64,000 nt of DNA, taken from contig CAIKMD010000002.1 in the NCBI GenBank assembly GCA_903828515.1, positions 868,001-932,000 on the forward strand, given 5' to 3'. Shown here in pieces: positions 16,832 to 24,329 of this stretch. Each line of letters starts with the position of its first letter. Positions within the stretch are counted from its first letter, which is position 1. The position numbers and the translations under genes were made by a program. Origin of the DNA: an uncultured Rhodospirillales bacterium (lineage in GTDB: Bacteria > Pseudomonadota > Alphaproteobacteria > ATCC43930 > CGMCC-115725). The notes beneath the pieces are model-generated. The model had not been told where the DNA came from, made no database searches, and saw nothing but the letters and a program-made list of their open reading frames with translations.

Positions 16832-17314
16832 ATGACCGGACGCAGGACACTCGGCCTTGCCGTATTGATGCTATTGGCCGTTGGCGGCACCGCGCATGCC
16901 GATGGCGGGATGCGGATCGATCAGGCCTGGACGCGCGCGACCGCGGGCAACGCCAGAACCGGCGCCCTCTATGTGACGATCACCAATACCGGAACGGTGA
17001 CGGATCGCCTGATCGCGGTGAACACGCCGGTCGCCGATAAAGCCGAACCGCACGAAAGCAAGATGAACAACGGCGTGATGGAGATGCGGCCGCTCGGGCC
17101 GGTTTCAATCGCGCCAGGCAAGACCTTTACCTTCGCGCCGAACGCGGATCACATCATGCTGACCGGGCTGAAAGCGCCGCTTAAGCTCGGCGACCAGGTG
17201 CCGGTGACGCTGACCTTCGAACATGCCGGAGCGGTGCAAACCACCGCATCGGTCGCCAAGGCAGGGGCGATGAGCGGGGACGACATGCCGAGCATGCCGG
17301 GGATGTCGCACTGA
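16832..17314 (+). CDS. PCuAC-type periplasmic copper chaperone (second copy)
   Basis: 160 residues with a signal peptide ending AHA. Copper ligands are His74 in EPHESKM, a Met cluster (VMEMRPL), and His107 and Met109 in DHIMLTGL. It ends in a Met/His tail (DDMPSMPGMSH) that the first copy lacks, an additional likely Cu(I) site. GAGAGGGAAGGAG precedes the start. Last gene of the copper operon. The two copies are clearly diverged, so this is not a recent duplication. Confidence 0.87.
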   Translation: MTGRRTLGLAVLMLLAVGGTAHADGGMRIDQAWTRATAGNARTGALYVTITNTGTVTDRLIAVNTPVADKAEPHESKMNNGVMEMRPLGPVSIAPGKTFTFAPNADHIMLTGLKAPLKLGDQVPVTLTFEHAGAVQTTASVAKAGAMSGDDMPSMPGMSH

Positions 17315-17335
17315 CAGGCCGATAGGATCAGGAAT

Positions 17336-17683
17336 TCAGCCGCCGGCGGATTCGAGGGACCACATCAGTCCGACGATGGCCCCTTTGAAGCGGGGCAACA
17401 GTAGCAGCACCAAAGCCAGAGTCGTCGGCAGCCACAGGCTCAGCTGGAGCGCGACCGACATATCCATGCGGTTGGTCACCAGCAGCAGCGGCACCACGAA
17501 GTGCCCGACGACGATGATGGTCAGCCAGGGCGGAAAGTCGTCGGCGCGGATCTGGCTGTAGGCTTCGCCGCAGGCGGCGCAATTCGCCACCGGCTTCAGG
17601 TAGCCGCGGAACAACGCGCCCGCGCCGCAACGGGGACAGCGGCCCCGGAAACCACGCAGCATCGACGAGAATTTCAGATCCAT
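17336..17683 (-). CDS. DUF983 zinc-ribbon membrane protein
   Basis: 115 residues. The N-terminus has two CxxC pairs (RCPRCGAGALF and NCAACGEAYSQ), a zinc ribbon, followed by two hydrophobic helices (WLTIIVVGHFVVPLLLV and LWLPTTLALVLLLL). This is the DUF983 layout. In alphaproteobacteria such genes often lie near cytochrome oxidase genes, but none is close here. The ATG at 17683 follows GGGGGACC; the longer frame starting at 17755 is not supported. Confidence 0.8.
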   Translation of the reverse strand: MDLKFSSMLRGFRGRCPRCGAGALFRGYLKPVANCAACGEAYSQIRADDFPPWLTIIVVGHFVVPLLLVTNRMDMSVALQLSLWLPTTLALVLLLLPRFKGAIVGLMWSLESAGG

Positions 17684-17856
17684 TGAGGTCCCCCAAGCGC
17701 ATGATGCGCGGCAACCGTCAGCAAGCCTCATAGGATGTAGCACGATCCCCTTCACATACGAGTGCGGCGGGGCGTTACCCTTTGTCGCAGCCTATCGGAG
17801 TCGGGATCGATTCGATTGAATTGCCGAGGGCCGGGCAGGCGTGCCACGGCGGAATC

Positions 17857-17988
17857 TCACAGCAGGCCGGTCACCAGATAATAGATGCCGAGCCAGAGCG
17901 CGAGGGACGTCGCGCCGATCACCGCCAATGATGTCCGGCGGGAGAAGCGGTCTTGAGGCGACGCATGAGAAATCGGATAAAATGTCAT
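17857..17988 (-). CDS. Small single-helix membrane protein, hypothetical
   Basis: A 43-residue frame beginning MTFYPISHASPQDRFSRRTS and continuing into a hydrophobic helix SLAVIGATSLALWLGIYYLV ending TGLL. Positive residues before the helix fit an N-in orientation. Third codon positions are G/C-rich in the helix part, as in neighbouring genes. No clear ribosome site precedes the ATG, so it is tentative. Confidence 0.4.
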   Translation of the reverse strand: MTFYPISHASPQDRFSRRTSLAVIGATSLALWLGIYYLVTGLL

Positions 17989-18082
17989 AATAACAATCTG
18001 ATAGAGTTCGTTTCGGTTCTCGATTGTTGGCGTCGTTAACGTCCGTTCCTATCTTTACCATGTTTGGGACGCGCCTGTCAGC

Positions 18083-18104
18083 ACACCGCTACGCATAGCG
18101 GTGT
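18083..18104. promoter_or_regulatory. Perfect 9-bp hairpin upstream of a hypothetical gene
   Basis: ACACCGCTA at 18083-18091 pairs exactly with TAGCGGTGT at 18096-18104 around CGCA. It lies between divergent genes 90 bases before the next ATG and has no T-run. It could be an operator or terminator; position alone does not decide. Confidence 0.35.
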
Positions 18105-18193
18105 CACCGCGCCGTCGCCGAACCAGAACAAATCCGTCACGCCGCGCTGCTACGCAATCCTCACGTCGTAACCGTTGAATTCGAGGATCACGC

Positions 18194-18595
18194 ATGCAGC
18201 ACGCCGCGCTCCGACGACCCGGCAAACAGGAAAAGTTTCAGGCGGCCTTCCGCCAAGGCTGGGCGAATTTCATCGCCGTGGCGCGGCCCCGCCGACGCAG
18301 GCATCACCCCGTCGCGATCTACGCATTGCCGAAGCCCATCGAGGCGTTCGATCCAGTCGCGCTGACCATGCTGGCGGTCAACCGGCTGGGCCCGGCGACG
18401 ATGCGGACCGCCGCGATCGGCAAGCCGCAGATCGTCACCGTGCCCGATCTCCGCACCGCCGAAATCTTCCGCGCGGCGCTGATCGAAATGCGCAAGACGC
18501 GGCTGACCGACCGGCTGATCGACGTCGTCGTGAGCGCCGACGGAGGCCAGCAGGGCCTTCGAACCAAGCGAGGCATCGATGTCGATGCGGCTTGA
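18194..18595 (+). CDS. Hypothetical basic protein
   Basis: 133 residues, strongly basic at the N-terminus (LRRPGKQEKF, ARPRRRRHH), with no signal peptide or membrane helix. The middle contains a regular hydrophobic pattern (VALTMLAVNRLG, AEIFRAALIEMRK, RLIDVVVSAD). Family unknown. It is followed directly by a good intrinsic terminator, which supports it being an independently transcribed real gene. Confidence 0.55.
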   Translation: MQHAALRRPGKQEKFQAAFRQGWANFIAVARPRRRRHHPVAIYALPKPIEAFDPVALTMLAVNRLGPATMRTAAIGKPQIVTVPDLRTAEIFRAALIEMRKTRLTDRLIDVVVSADGGQQGLRTKRGIDVDAA

Positions 18596-18601
18596 CGAGA
18601 C

Positions 18602-18626
18602 CGGCGCCCAGGGCGCCGTTTTTTTT
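18602..18626 (+). terminator. Rho-independent terminator
   Basis: CGGCGCC at 18602-18608 and GGCGCCG at 18612-18618 form a 7-bp GC stem with a CAG loop, followed by eight T (18619-18626). It begins 7 bases after the stop of the hypothetical gene and ends 24 bases before the next start. Confidence 0.85.
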
Positions 18627-18649
18627 CACCCTTGCTGTCGGGGGACGGC

Positions 18650-19486
18650 ATGAAACTCACGCCCGGCACCAACCGCTTTCGCACCATCTGGATCTCGGAC
18701 ATCCATCTCGGCACGCGCGGCTGCAAAGCCGAGTTCCTGTTGGATTTCCTGCGCTACACCGAATCCGAATTTCTCTATCTGGTCGGCGACATCGTCGATG
18801 GCTGGCGGATGCGCAAATCCTGGTATTGGGCGCAGAGCCATAATGACGTGATCCAGAAGGTGCTCCGGAAGGCCCGCAAGGGAACCAAGGTCACCTATAT
18901 CCCCGGCAATCACGACGAATGGCTGCGCAGCTATACGGGCCTCGCCTTCGGCGGCGTGATGCTGCTGAAAGAGGATATCCACACGACGGCCGACGGACGC
19001 CGCCTTCTGATCATGCACGGCGATCAGTTTGACGGCGTGGTCCGCTATGCGCGCTGGCTCGCCGTCTTGGGCGATGGCGCTTATGAACTCGCGCTGAAGC
19101 TCAACAACCTCTTCAACATCGCGCGCCGGCGCTTCGGTTATCCGTACTGGTCGCTGTCGGCCTATCTGAAGTCTCGCGTGAAGAATGCGGTTCAGTTCGT
19201 CGGCGATTATGCCAATGCGATCTCGTCCGAAGCGCGCGACCGCAAGGTCGACGGCATCGTTTGCGGCCATATCCACCAGGCCGAAATCCGTACCATGAAC
19301 GGCGTGCTCTATTGCAACGACGGCGATTGGGTCGAGAGCTGCTCGGCGCTGGTCGAACATTTCGACGGCAGCCTCGAGATCCTGCACTGGATGGAGCTCC
19401 GCGCGCTCGATCCGATGACGCCGATGATCGACGAGCCGGACGAACCCGAAGAGCGCGAGCTCGAACTCGCCGATTTCGGGCGATGA
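18650..19486 (+). CDS. LpxH-like UDP-2,3-diacylglucosamine diphosphatase family phosphoesterase
   Basis: 278 residues with the calcineurin-like metallophosphoesterase motifs in order: SDIHLGTRG, GDIVDGW, PGNHDEW, MHGDQFDG and CGHIHQAE. These residues hold two metal ions. Proteins of this group are annotated as LpxH-like because of the UDP-diacylglucosamine hydrolase step of lipid A synthesis, but this larger version with a C-terminal acidic tail (DEPDEPEERE) may act on another phosphodiester. The start has GGGGAC 6 bases upstream. It overlaps the glycosyltransferase gene by ATGA; pairing with a GT4 enzyme suggests a glycolipid or envelope role. Confidence 0.82.
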   Translation: MKLTPGTNRFRTIWISDIHLGTRGCKAEFLLDFLRYTESEFLYLVGDIVDGWRMRKSWYWAQSHNDVIQKVLRKARKGTKVTYIPGNHDEWLRSYTGLAFGGVMLLKEDIHTTADGRRLLIMHGDQFDGVVRYARWLAVLGDGAYELALKLNNLFNIARRRFGYPYWSLSAYLKSRVKNAVQFVGDYANAISSEARDRKVDGIVCGHIHQAEIRTMNGVLYCNDGDWVESCSALVEHFDGSLEILHWMELRALDPMTPMIDEPDEPEERELELADFGR

Positions 19487-20493
19487 AAATCCTCCTCGCC
19501 ACCGATGCGTGGCCGCCGCAGGTGAACGGCGTCGTGCGCACGATGGTAACGGTGATGCGCGAATTGAAGGCGATGGGGCATGACGTCACGGTCCTGTCGC
19601 CCGATCGCTTTCGCACCATACCATGCCCGCTTTATCCCGAGATCCGGCTGGCGCTGAACCCGAAAGCGACGACCGCGCGGGTGATCGAAGCGGCCAAACC
19701 CGACGCCATCCACATCGTCACCGAAGGCCCGGTCGGCATCGCGGCGCGGCGCTGGTGCGTCGCGCACAAATTTCCTTTCACCACCGCCTATCACACGCGG
19801 TTCCCGGAATACCTCGCGGCACGTTTCATCGCGCCGCGCGCCTTGACCTACGCCTTGCTGCGCCGGTTCCACGCCAAGGCAGAGCGCGTGATGGTCGCGA
19901 CCGAAACCGTGCGCGCGGAATTGGCCGCGCGCGGTTTCATCCATCTGGTGCCGTGGTCGCGCGGGGTCGATCCATCGCTGTTCGATCCGCATCTGCGCGG
20001 CGAGATCGACGGCCTGAAGCGCCCGATCTTTCTCTCGGTCGGTCGGGTCGCGCCGGAGAAGAACCTCGAGGCCTTTCTCAACCTCGATCTGCCGGGCTCC
20101 AAGGTTGTGGTCGGGGAAGGCCCCGCGCTCGTCGGCTTGAAACGGCGCTTTCCCGACGCGCATTTCATGGGACGGCGCGAGAACGGCGTGCTCGCCCGGC
20201 TCTATGCCTCGGCCGATGTATTCATGTTTCCGAGCCGAACCGACACGTTCGGCCTCGTCATGCTCGAAGCGCTCGCCTCCGGTTTGCCGGTCGCGGCTTA
20301 CCCGGTGCCGGGTCCGCTCGACGTGATCGACGGCAGCGGCGCCGGCGTGCTCGACGAGGATCTGCGCCGCGCCGCGCTTAGCGCGCTCGACCTGTCCCGC
20401 GAGCGCTGTCGCGAACATGCACTGACCTTCACCTGGGCGCACTGCGCCCGGCAGTTCGTCGATCAGCTTTGCCCGGCGAAAGCACCGGCCTGA
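19483..20493 (+). CDS. Glycosyltransferase family 4 (GT-B)
   Basis: 336 residues. Typical GT4 motifs: TDAWPPQVNGVVRT at the N-terminus, HIVTEGPVGIAARR, TTAYHTRFPEY, a sugar-nucleotide region SVGRVAPEKNLEAF and the C-terminal FMFPSRTDTFGLVMLEALASG carrying the EX7E motif. The nearest known group is the alpha-mannosyl/glucosyl transferases that act on lipids. Cytoplasmic face of the inner membrane. Translationally coupled to the phosphoesterase. Its last 31 bases overlap the end of the convergent CocE-type hydrolase gene. Confidence 0.85.
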   Translation: MKILLATDAWPPQVNGVVRTMVTVMRELKAMGHDVTVLSPDRFRTIPCPLYPEIRLALNPKATTARVIEAAKPDAIHIVTEGPVGIAARRWCVAHKFPFTTAYHTRFPEYLAARFIAPRALTYALLRRFHAKAERVMVATETVRAELAARGFIHLVPWSRGVDPSLFDPHLRGEIDGLKRPIFLSVGRVAPEKNLEAFLNLDLPGSKVVVGEGPALVGLKRRFPDAHFMGRRENGVLARLYASADVFMFPSRTDTFGLVMLEALASGLPVAAYPVPGPLDVIDGSGAGVLDEDLRRAALSALDLSRERCREHALTFTWAHCARQFVDQLCPAKAPA

Positions 20494-22220
20494 ATCGGCA
20501 GGACCAATTCAGACTCGCTGAAGATCGTGTTGCGCGCCGGCATGCCGAGGCCGGTATGCGTCATGCCCTGCATCGCGAAGCCGTTGTCATCCTCACTCGT
20601 CAACGCCAGACGTAGGCGATGGCCGGAGCGGAACCGGTGCGCGGTCGGCAAGATGGCGATCTCGAACCATTTCGCTTCGCCGGGAACAAGCGCCTCGGCG
20701 CGATCATGCGGATGCTCGGGCCGGTAGGGCTTGCTGCGCACCGCATCGAGCGCGCGGTGGCTAGCGCGCAGCCAACCCTGGGTGAGGTTACGCGCGGTGC
20801 CGTCGGGCGCCACGTCCTGAAGCTTCACGATCCAGTCGGTGTCGATTGCCGTCGACACCGCTTTGAGGCGAAGCACGATGGGGCCGACGACATCGACCGC
20901 CTCGGTCGCCCGCGCCGTGTCCCAGGCCAGCACGGGCGGCAACGGGGGCGGATTGGCGTTGCGCGGCCGGTCGAGATTCTTCGGCAGATAGAAATAGGCG
21001 CGATCGCCCGGAGCATCGTCGCGCGCGGCGAGCCTGCCGTCGGCGCACAGATGCAGCTCCTCATAGCGCGTCTCCGGCAAAGGCCAGGTCTCGGCTTCGC
21101 GCCACTCGTCGGCACCTTCGAGATAATAACGGATCGGCGGGCCTTCCATGATGCCGGTGTCGCGACCCTTGAACCAATGGTCGTACCAGGCGAGGGCCTC
21201 GACATGGAGGCTCTCCCACGGCCATTGCAGCGCGCCGCGCGGCGCCATCGTCACCCGGCGCGGCGTATCCGCCGGCAGATTCTCGAGCGCGAGGAACGGC
21301 GTCTGCAAATGGACGCTGACATTTTCCCAATCCGCGCCGAGATAGACCGGGATGCGGATGCGCGACAATTCATGCGTCACGTCGCGCTGCTTCCAGTAAT
21401 CGTCGTAAAGCTGATGTTCGGCGGTGACGCGCAGATAGACGTCGTCCCACGGATGCGTGCGATAGGCAAAGCGCAAGGCGCGCGCGAGCATCGATACCGG
21501 ATTGGCATGCGGCAGCGCGAGTTTGCGATGCAGCGCCGGACGATGAAGGAACCAATTCAGGATACGGAAGAACGCACCACGAAAGAAATCCTCGTTCTCG
21601 CGGTCCACCATGCCGATGGCGGGGAAATATTTCGAAATGAATCCGCCGGTCGGCATGCCACCATGCCAGCAGATTTCGCGGTACCAATCGACGGTGCCCG
21701 ACCACGGAAAGATCGCTTTCAGGTGCGGCGGCGCTTGCAGCGCCGCGTTGAACTGCTCAATCGCGAAGTAGCTCACGCCGATCATACCGACCTGCCCGTC
21801 GCACCAGGGTTGGGCGGCGACCCATTCGACGAGATCGTAAAGATCGCGATGCTCCGCGGGACCGGCGAGCTCATACGTGCCGCCGCTGCCTCCGGTGCCC
21901 CGGCAATTCGCGATCACATGTGCGTATCCACGCGGCACGAAGAAATCGGTCTGGCCGGCCTCGATGAAACCGATCGGCAGGCCGAAATCCTGCAACTGTC
22001 GCGGATAGGGCGAGATCGCGATCAGGGCCGGAAATTTGCCGACGCTGTCGGGGCGATGAATATCGGCATGAAGCGCGATGCCGTCGCGCATCGGCACGGC
22101 CACGTTATTCGTATGAACGATGTCGTGCCTGGGCTCGGACAGATCGCGATAGGCCCGTCCCGTGGTCTGCACGCCGGCCAACTGTCGCTCGCCGGGAGCG
22201 ATCCCTGAGGCTTTTGTCAT
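20463..22220 (-). CDS. CocE/NonD-family hydrolase (X-Pro dipeptidyl-peptidase-like)
   Basis: 585 residues, no signal peptide. The alpha/beta-hydrolase domain has PMRDGIALHADIHRP, a nucleophile elbow GVSYFA with the catalytic Ser, and NCRGTGGSGGTYEL, followed by the C-terminal jelly-roll domain (AVSTAIDTDWIVKLQDVAPDG, SGHRLRLALTS) that defines the CocE/NonD family. These serine enzymes hydrolyse esters or amides such as cocaine or peptides with proline; the substrate here is unknown. The gene follows the TetR gene with an ATGA overlap, so it is probably the target of that repressor and induced by its substrate. Confidence 0.87.
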   Translation of the reverse strand: MTKASGIAPGERQLAGVQTTGRAYRDLSEPRHDIVHTNNVAVPMRDGIALHADIHRPDSVGKFPALIAISPYPRQLQDFGLPIGFIEAGQTDFFVPRGYAHVIANCRGTGGSGGTYELAGPAEHRDLYDLVEWVAAQPWCDGQVGMIGVSYFAIEQFNAALQAPPHLKAIFPWSGTVDWYREICWHGGMPTGGFISKYFPAIGMVDRENEDFFRGAFFRILNWFLHRPALHRKLALPHANPVSMLARALRFAYRTHPWDDVYLRVTAEHQLYDDYWKQRDVTHELSRIRIPVYLGADWENVSVHLQTPFLALENLPADTPRRVTMAPRGALQWPWESLHVEALAWYDHWFKGRDTGIMEGPPIRYYLEGADEWREAETWPLPETRYEELHLCADGRLAARDDAPGDRAYFYLPKNLDRPRNANPPPLPPVLAWDTARATEAVDVVGPIVLRLKAVSTAIDTDWIVKLQDVAPDGTARNLTQGWLRASHRALDAVRSKPYRPEHPHDRAEALVPGEAKWFEIAILPTAHRFRSGHRLRLALTSEDDNGFAMQGMTHTGLGMPARNTIFSESELVLPIQAGAFAGQS

Positions 22221-22759
22221 TTTTTTCTCCCGCTTCGCTTGAGCGCGTTCACCGCGACGGTCTTTGTTATCGCGAGTTCGCGCCGCGAGGCCGGTTCGGC
22301 GCGCGCCAGATCGAGGACAGCGAGACCAACCCCGAGCGCATGCATCATCGCGACGTTCGCGGCATCCGAGGAAACTCCCGACGAGGCGAGGCCATCGGCG
22401 ATGCGGCGTCGAACTTTTCGGGTCAGATCGCGAAAGAGTTTGCGCACCGCCGGTTCTCGATCCGCCGCAAGCACAAGGCTCAACAGGAGCCGCGTCTGCT
22501 CCGGCGATGCGATCTGCGCGAGATCGGGGAGCGAGGCATCGAACGCGGCCAGCAGCCGTTCGGCGACGGCGGCAAAGACCGCGGCGTGAAGATCGCTTCG
22601 GGTCGGGAAGTAATAGGTGAGGTGGCTCTGCCGCACCTTCGCGGCCTTGGCCACGCGCGGCTGGGTCAAACCCAGCATCCCGTCCTTGCTCAGGACGGCG
22701 AGTGCGCCGGCGATGATGCGGGCGCGAACGTCCTTGGGATTGGCCGATTTGGTAGACAT
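22217..22759 (-). CDS. TetR-family transcriptional regulator
   Basis: 180 residues. The N-terminal helix-turn-helix reads RARIIAGALAVLSKDGMLGLTQPRVAKAAKV with SHLTYYFPTRSDL, the standard TetR recognition helix end. The C-terminal ligand domain is unremarkable. The ATG at 22759 lies inside a perfect inverted repeat, which suggests self-repression at the level of the start codon. It is coupled by ATGA to the hydrolase gene. Confidence 0.9.
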   Translation of the reverse strand: MSTKSANPKDVRARIIAGALAVLSKDGMLGLTQPRVAKAAKVRQSHLTYYFPTRSDLHAAVFAAVAERLLAAFDASLPDLAQIASPEQTRLLLSLVLAADREPAVRKLFRDLTRKVRRRIADGLASSGVSSDAANVAMMHALGVGLAVLDLARAEPASRRELAITKTVAVNALKRSGRKK

Positions 22760-22766
22760 ACCAAAT
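22747..22766. promoter_or_regulatory. Candidate TetR operator over the start codon
   Basis: ATTTGGTA (22747-22754) and TACCAAAT (22759-22766) are perfect inverted arms around GACA. The arms include the regulator's own ATG. Size and symmetry fit a TetR dimer site. Confidence 0.5.
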
Positions 22767-22827
22767 TCTAAGCGCGGCGCGCGCGGGTGGTCAAGACATC
22801 CAAGGGGATGGGACAAGCGCCGTGCGC

Positions 22828-22901
22828 CCTTCGACAGGCTCAGGGTGAGGAAGACTTTCTTAATGCACCGACATTTTTCCTCAGCCTGAGCCTGTCGAAG
22901 G
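22828..22901. repeat. Dispersed inverted repeat with 24-bp arms
   Basis: CCTTCGACAGGCTCAGG begins the left arm (22828-22851) and its reverse complement ends the right arm (22878-22901); 23 of 24 bases pair, with a 26-base AT-richer loop. Elements with the CTTCGACAGGCTCAG core are common intergenic repeats in alphaproteobacteria. It lies between the TetR gene and the end of the next gene and may also end transcription. Confidence 0.7.
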
Positions 22902-22930
22902 CCGCAGGCTATCGATGCAGCGACCCTGAT

Positions 22931-23917
22931 TTACGGCAGCGGAATCGCGAAGTTCCTGTCGATCACGTCGGCCGCACCGAAATCGCCCTTGAGCATGCCT
23001 TGGGCTTTGTACCAGGCGAGCTGATGCTCGATGTCTTTCACGTCGATGCGGCCCTGGGGCTCGAGGTAGCCGATCGAGCGTTTGACGTCGTCCGCGCTCT
23101 GGCCGAGCGCCTTCGCAATGATCGCGAGGATGGCCGGCGCGGTCGGGCCGAACGCAGGCCGCTCGTCGGGGCCGCTGAACGCGTCGTGATAATCCTGGGC
23201 GCCGCGACGCCAGGCGACGAGAAAGCGCCGTACCGTATCGGCCCGATCCTTCGCGGTCTTCGTGCCGATGAAAACTCCGGCCACCTGCCACGGCGTGTAG
23301 TCGCCGACCCAGCCGAGCAGTTTAGCGTCGCCGCGCTGAAGCGACGGCATCGCGTATGCCGCCGGCAGGATCGCCGCGTCGGCGGTGCCGCCGACGACGG
23401 CCGAAATGCGGTTGGCGTTGTTCTGCAGCGGCAGGACGGTGACGCTCTTCAACGGAAAGCCGAAATGCTCGGCGAGCAGGCCGAGGCTGTAATGCGGCGC
23501 GCCGCCGATCTGGCTGATCCCGACCGAGCGTCCCGGCAGATCGGTGAATGCCTTGAGGCCGGTCTCGGCAGCGTGGTTCGAGATCAGCACCGCCTGGCCC
23601 TGATATCCGGCGCGCTCGAAACTGTCCGACGCGACCATGGTGAGCGCGCCCTTGCCGGCGAGACTGTAGAACCCGGCCGTCAGTCCGGTAGCGCCCATAT
23701 CGATCGCGCCTGATACCGTCGCGACCGCGACCGGCTCGGCGGAATCGAACACGACATACTCGAGCGAGAGACCGACCTCGGCGAAATAGCCGCGCTCGAC
23801 GCCGATATAGAGCGGGCTGACGCCGCTGGTCTTGAGCAGGCCGATCTTCAGCGTCTCGGCTTGCGCGCCGAAAGCCGCGCAGCAGATCAGCGCCGCGAGG
23901 GCGGCTCTAAAACGCAC
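22931..23917 (-). CDS. ABC transporter substrate-binding protein, NMT1/SsuA-like
   Basis: 328 residues from the GTG at 23917, chosen because it starts a clean signal peptide (VRFRAALAALICCAAFGAQA) and has GGA 7 bases upstream; the longer frame from 23977 has a poor N-terminus. The mature protein has LKTSGVSPLYIGVERGYFAEVGLSLE, GAIDMGATGL, DLPGRSVGIS and ADAAILPAAYA, the usual lobes of NitT/TauT binding proteins. The gene overlaps the end of the DUF3574 lipoprotein gene by 11 bases and is downstream of an LLM flavin enzyme. No permease is next to it. The LLM partner hints at an organosulfur or organonitrogen substrate, by analogy with SsuD. Confidence 0.83.
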   Translation of the reverse strand: MRFRAALAALICCAAFGAQAETLKIGLLKTSGVSPLYIGVERGYFAEVGLSLEYVVFDSAEPVAVATVSGAIDMGATGLTAGFYSLAGKGALTMVASDSFERAGYQGQAVLISNHAAETGLKAFTDLPGRSVGISQIGGAPHYSLGLLAEHFGFPLKSVTVLPLQNNANRISAVVGGTADAAILPAAYAMPSLQRGDAKLLGWVGDYTPWQVAGVFIGTKTAKDRADTVRRFLVAWRRGAQDYHDAFSGPDERPAFGPTAPAILAIIAKALGQSADDVKRSIGYLEPQGRIDVKDIEHQLAWYKAQGMLKGDFGAADVIDRNFAIPLP

Positions 23918-24326
23918 CGCATTCCAGGGCCGTGACGACCCCGACCGAGCGCTGGTTGAACTGTTTGCGATAGGCATTGATCACCGCGGCGACGCGCGCG
24001 GCCGGCTCGCTTTCGGGATCGGCCGCCGCGATGAGGATCTTGGTCGGCTCGCGCAGCAGCTTGTTGGTGCGCGGATCGAGCCCTTCGCCCTCCGCATCAA
24101 TGACCGTGAAGCCGTCGGGGAAATTCGCCACCACAACGCGCGTGACGAATTCCGACCATTCCGCGTCGCTTACCGGCTCGCGGTTGGGCACGTCGCGTCC
24201 GAAGAACATCTTCGCGATGATCAACGGCGACTGGCCTGGCAGAAGACAGGCGGAGCGTTGCCGAGCGGGCGCCGCGCAACCGGCGAGCATGAGCAAGGCG
24301 AGAAGACAAACGGAAATGCGTGCCAA
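23907..24326 (-). CDS. DUF3574 lipoprotein
   Basis: 139 residues. The signal peptide ends in a lipobox (LMLAGC), so the protein is probably attached to a membrane by Cys16. The body contains AKMFFGRDVPN, VSDAEWSEFVTRVV, FPDGFTVIDAEG and the family ending of DUF3574. Role unknown. It starts 3 bases after the LLM oxidoreductase stop and overlaps the following substrate-binding protein gene, so the three are one transcription unit. Confidence 0.75.
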   Translation of the reverse strand: MARISVCLLALLMLAGCAAPARQRSACLLPGQSPLIIAKMFFGRDVPNREPVSDAEWSEFVTRVVVANFPDGFTVIDAEGEGLDPRTNKLLREPTKILIAAADPESEPAARVAAVINAYRKQFNQRSVGVVTALECGAF

Positions 24327-24329
24327 GAT

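Noticed and set aside
20619-22208. 529-codon open frame on the + strand
   Set aside because: Entirely antisense to the CocE/NonD hydrolase, whose catalytic motifs are intact.
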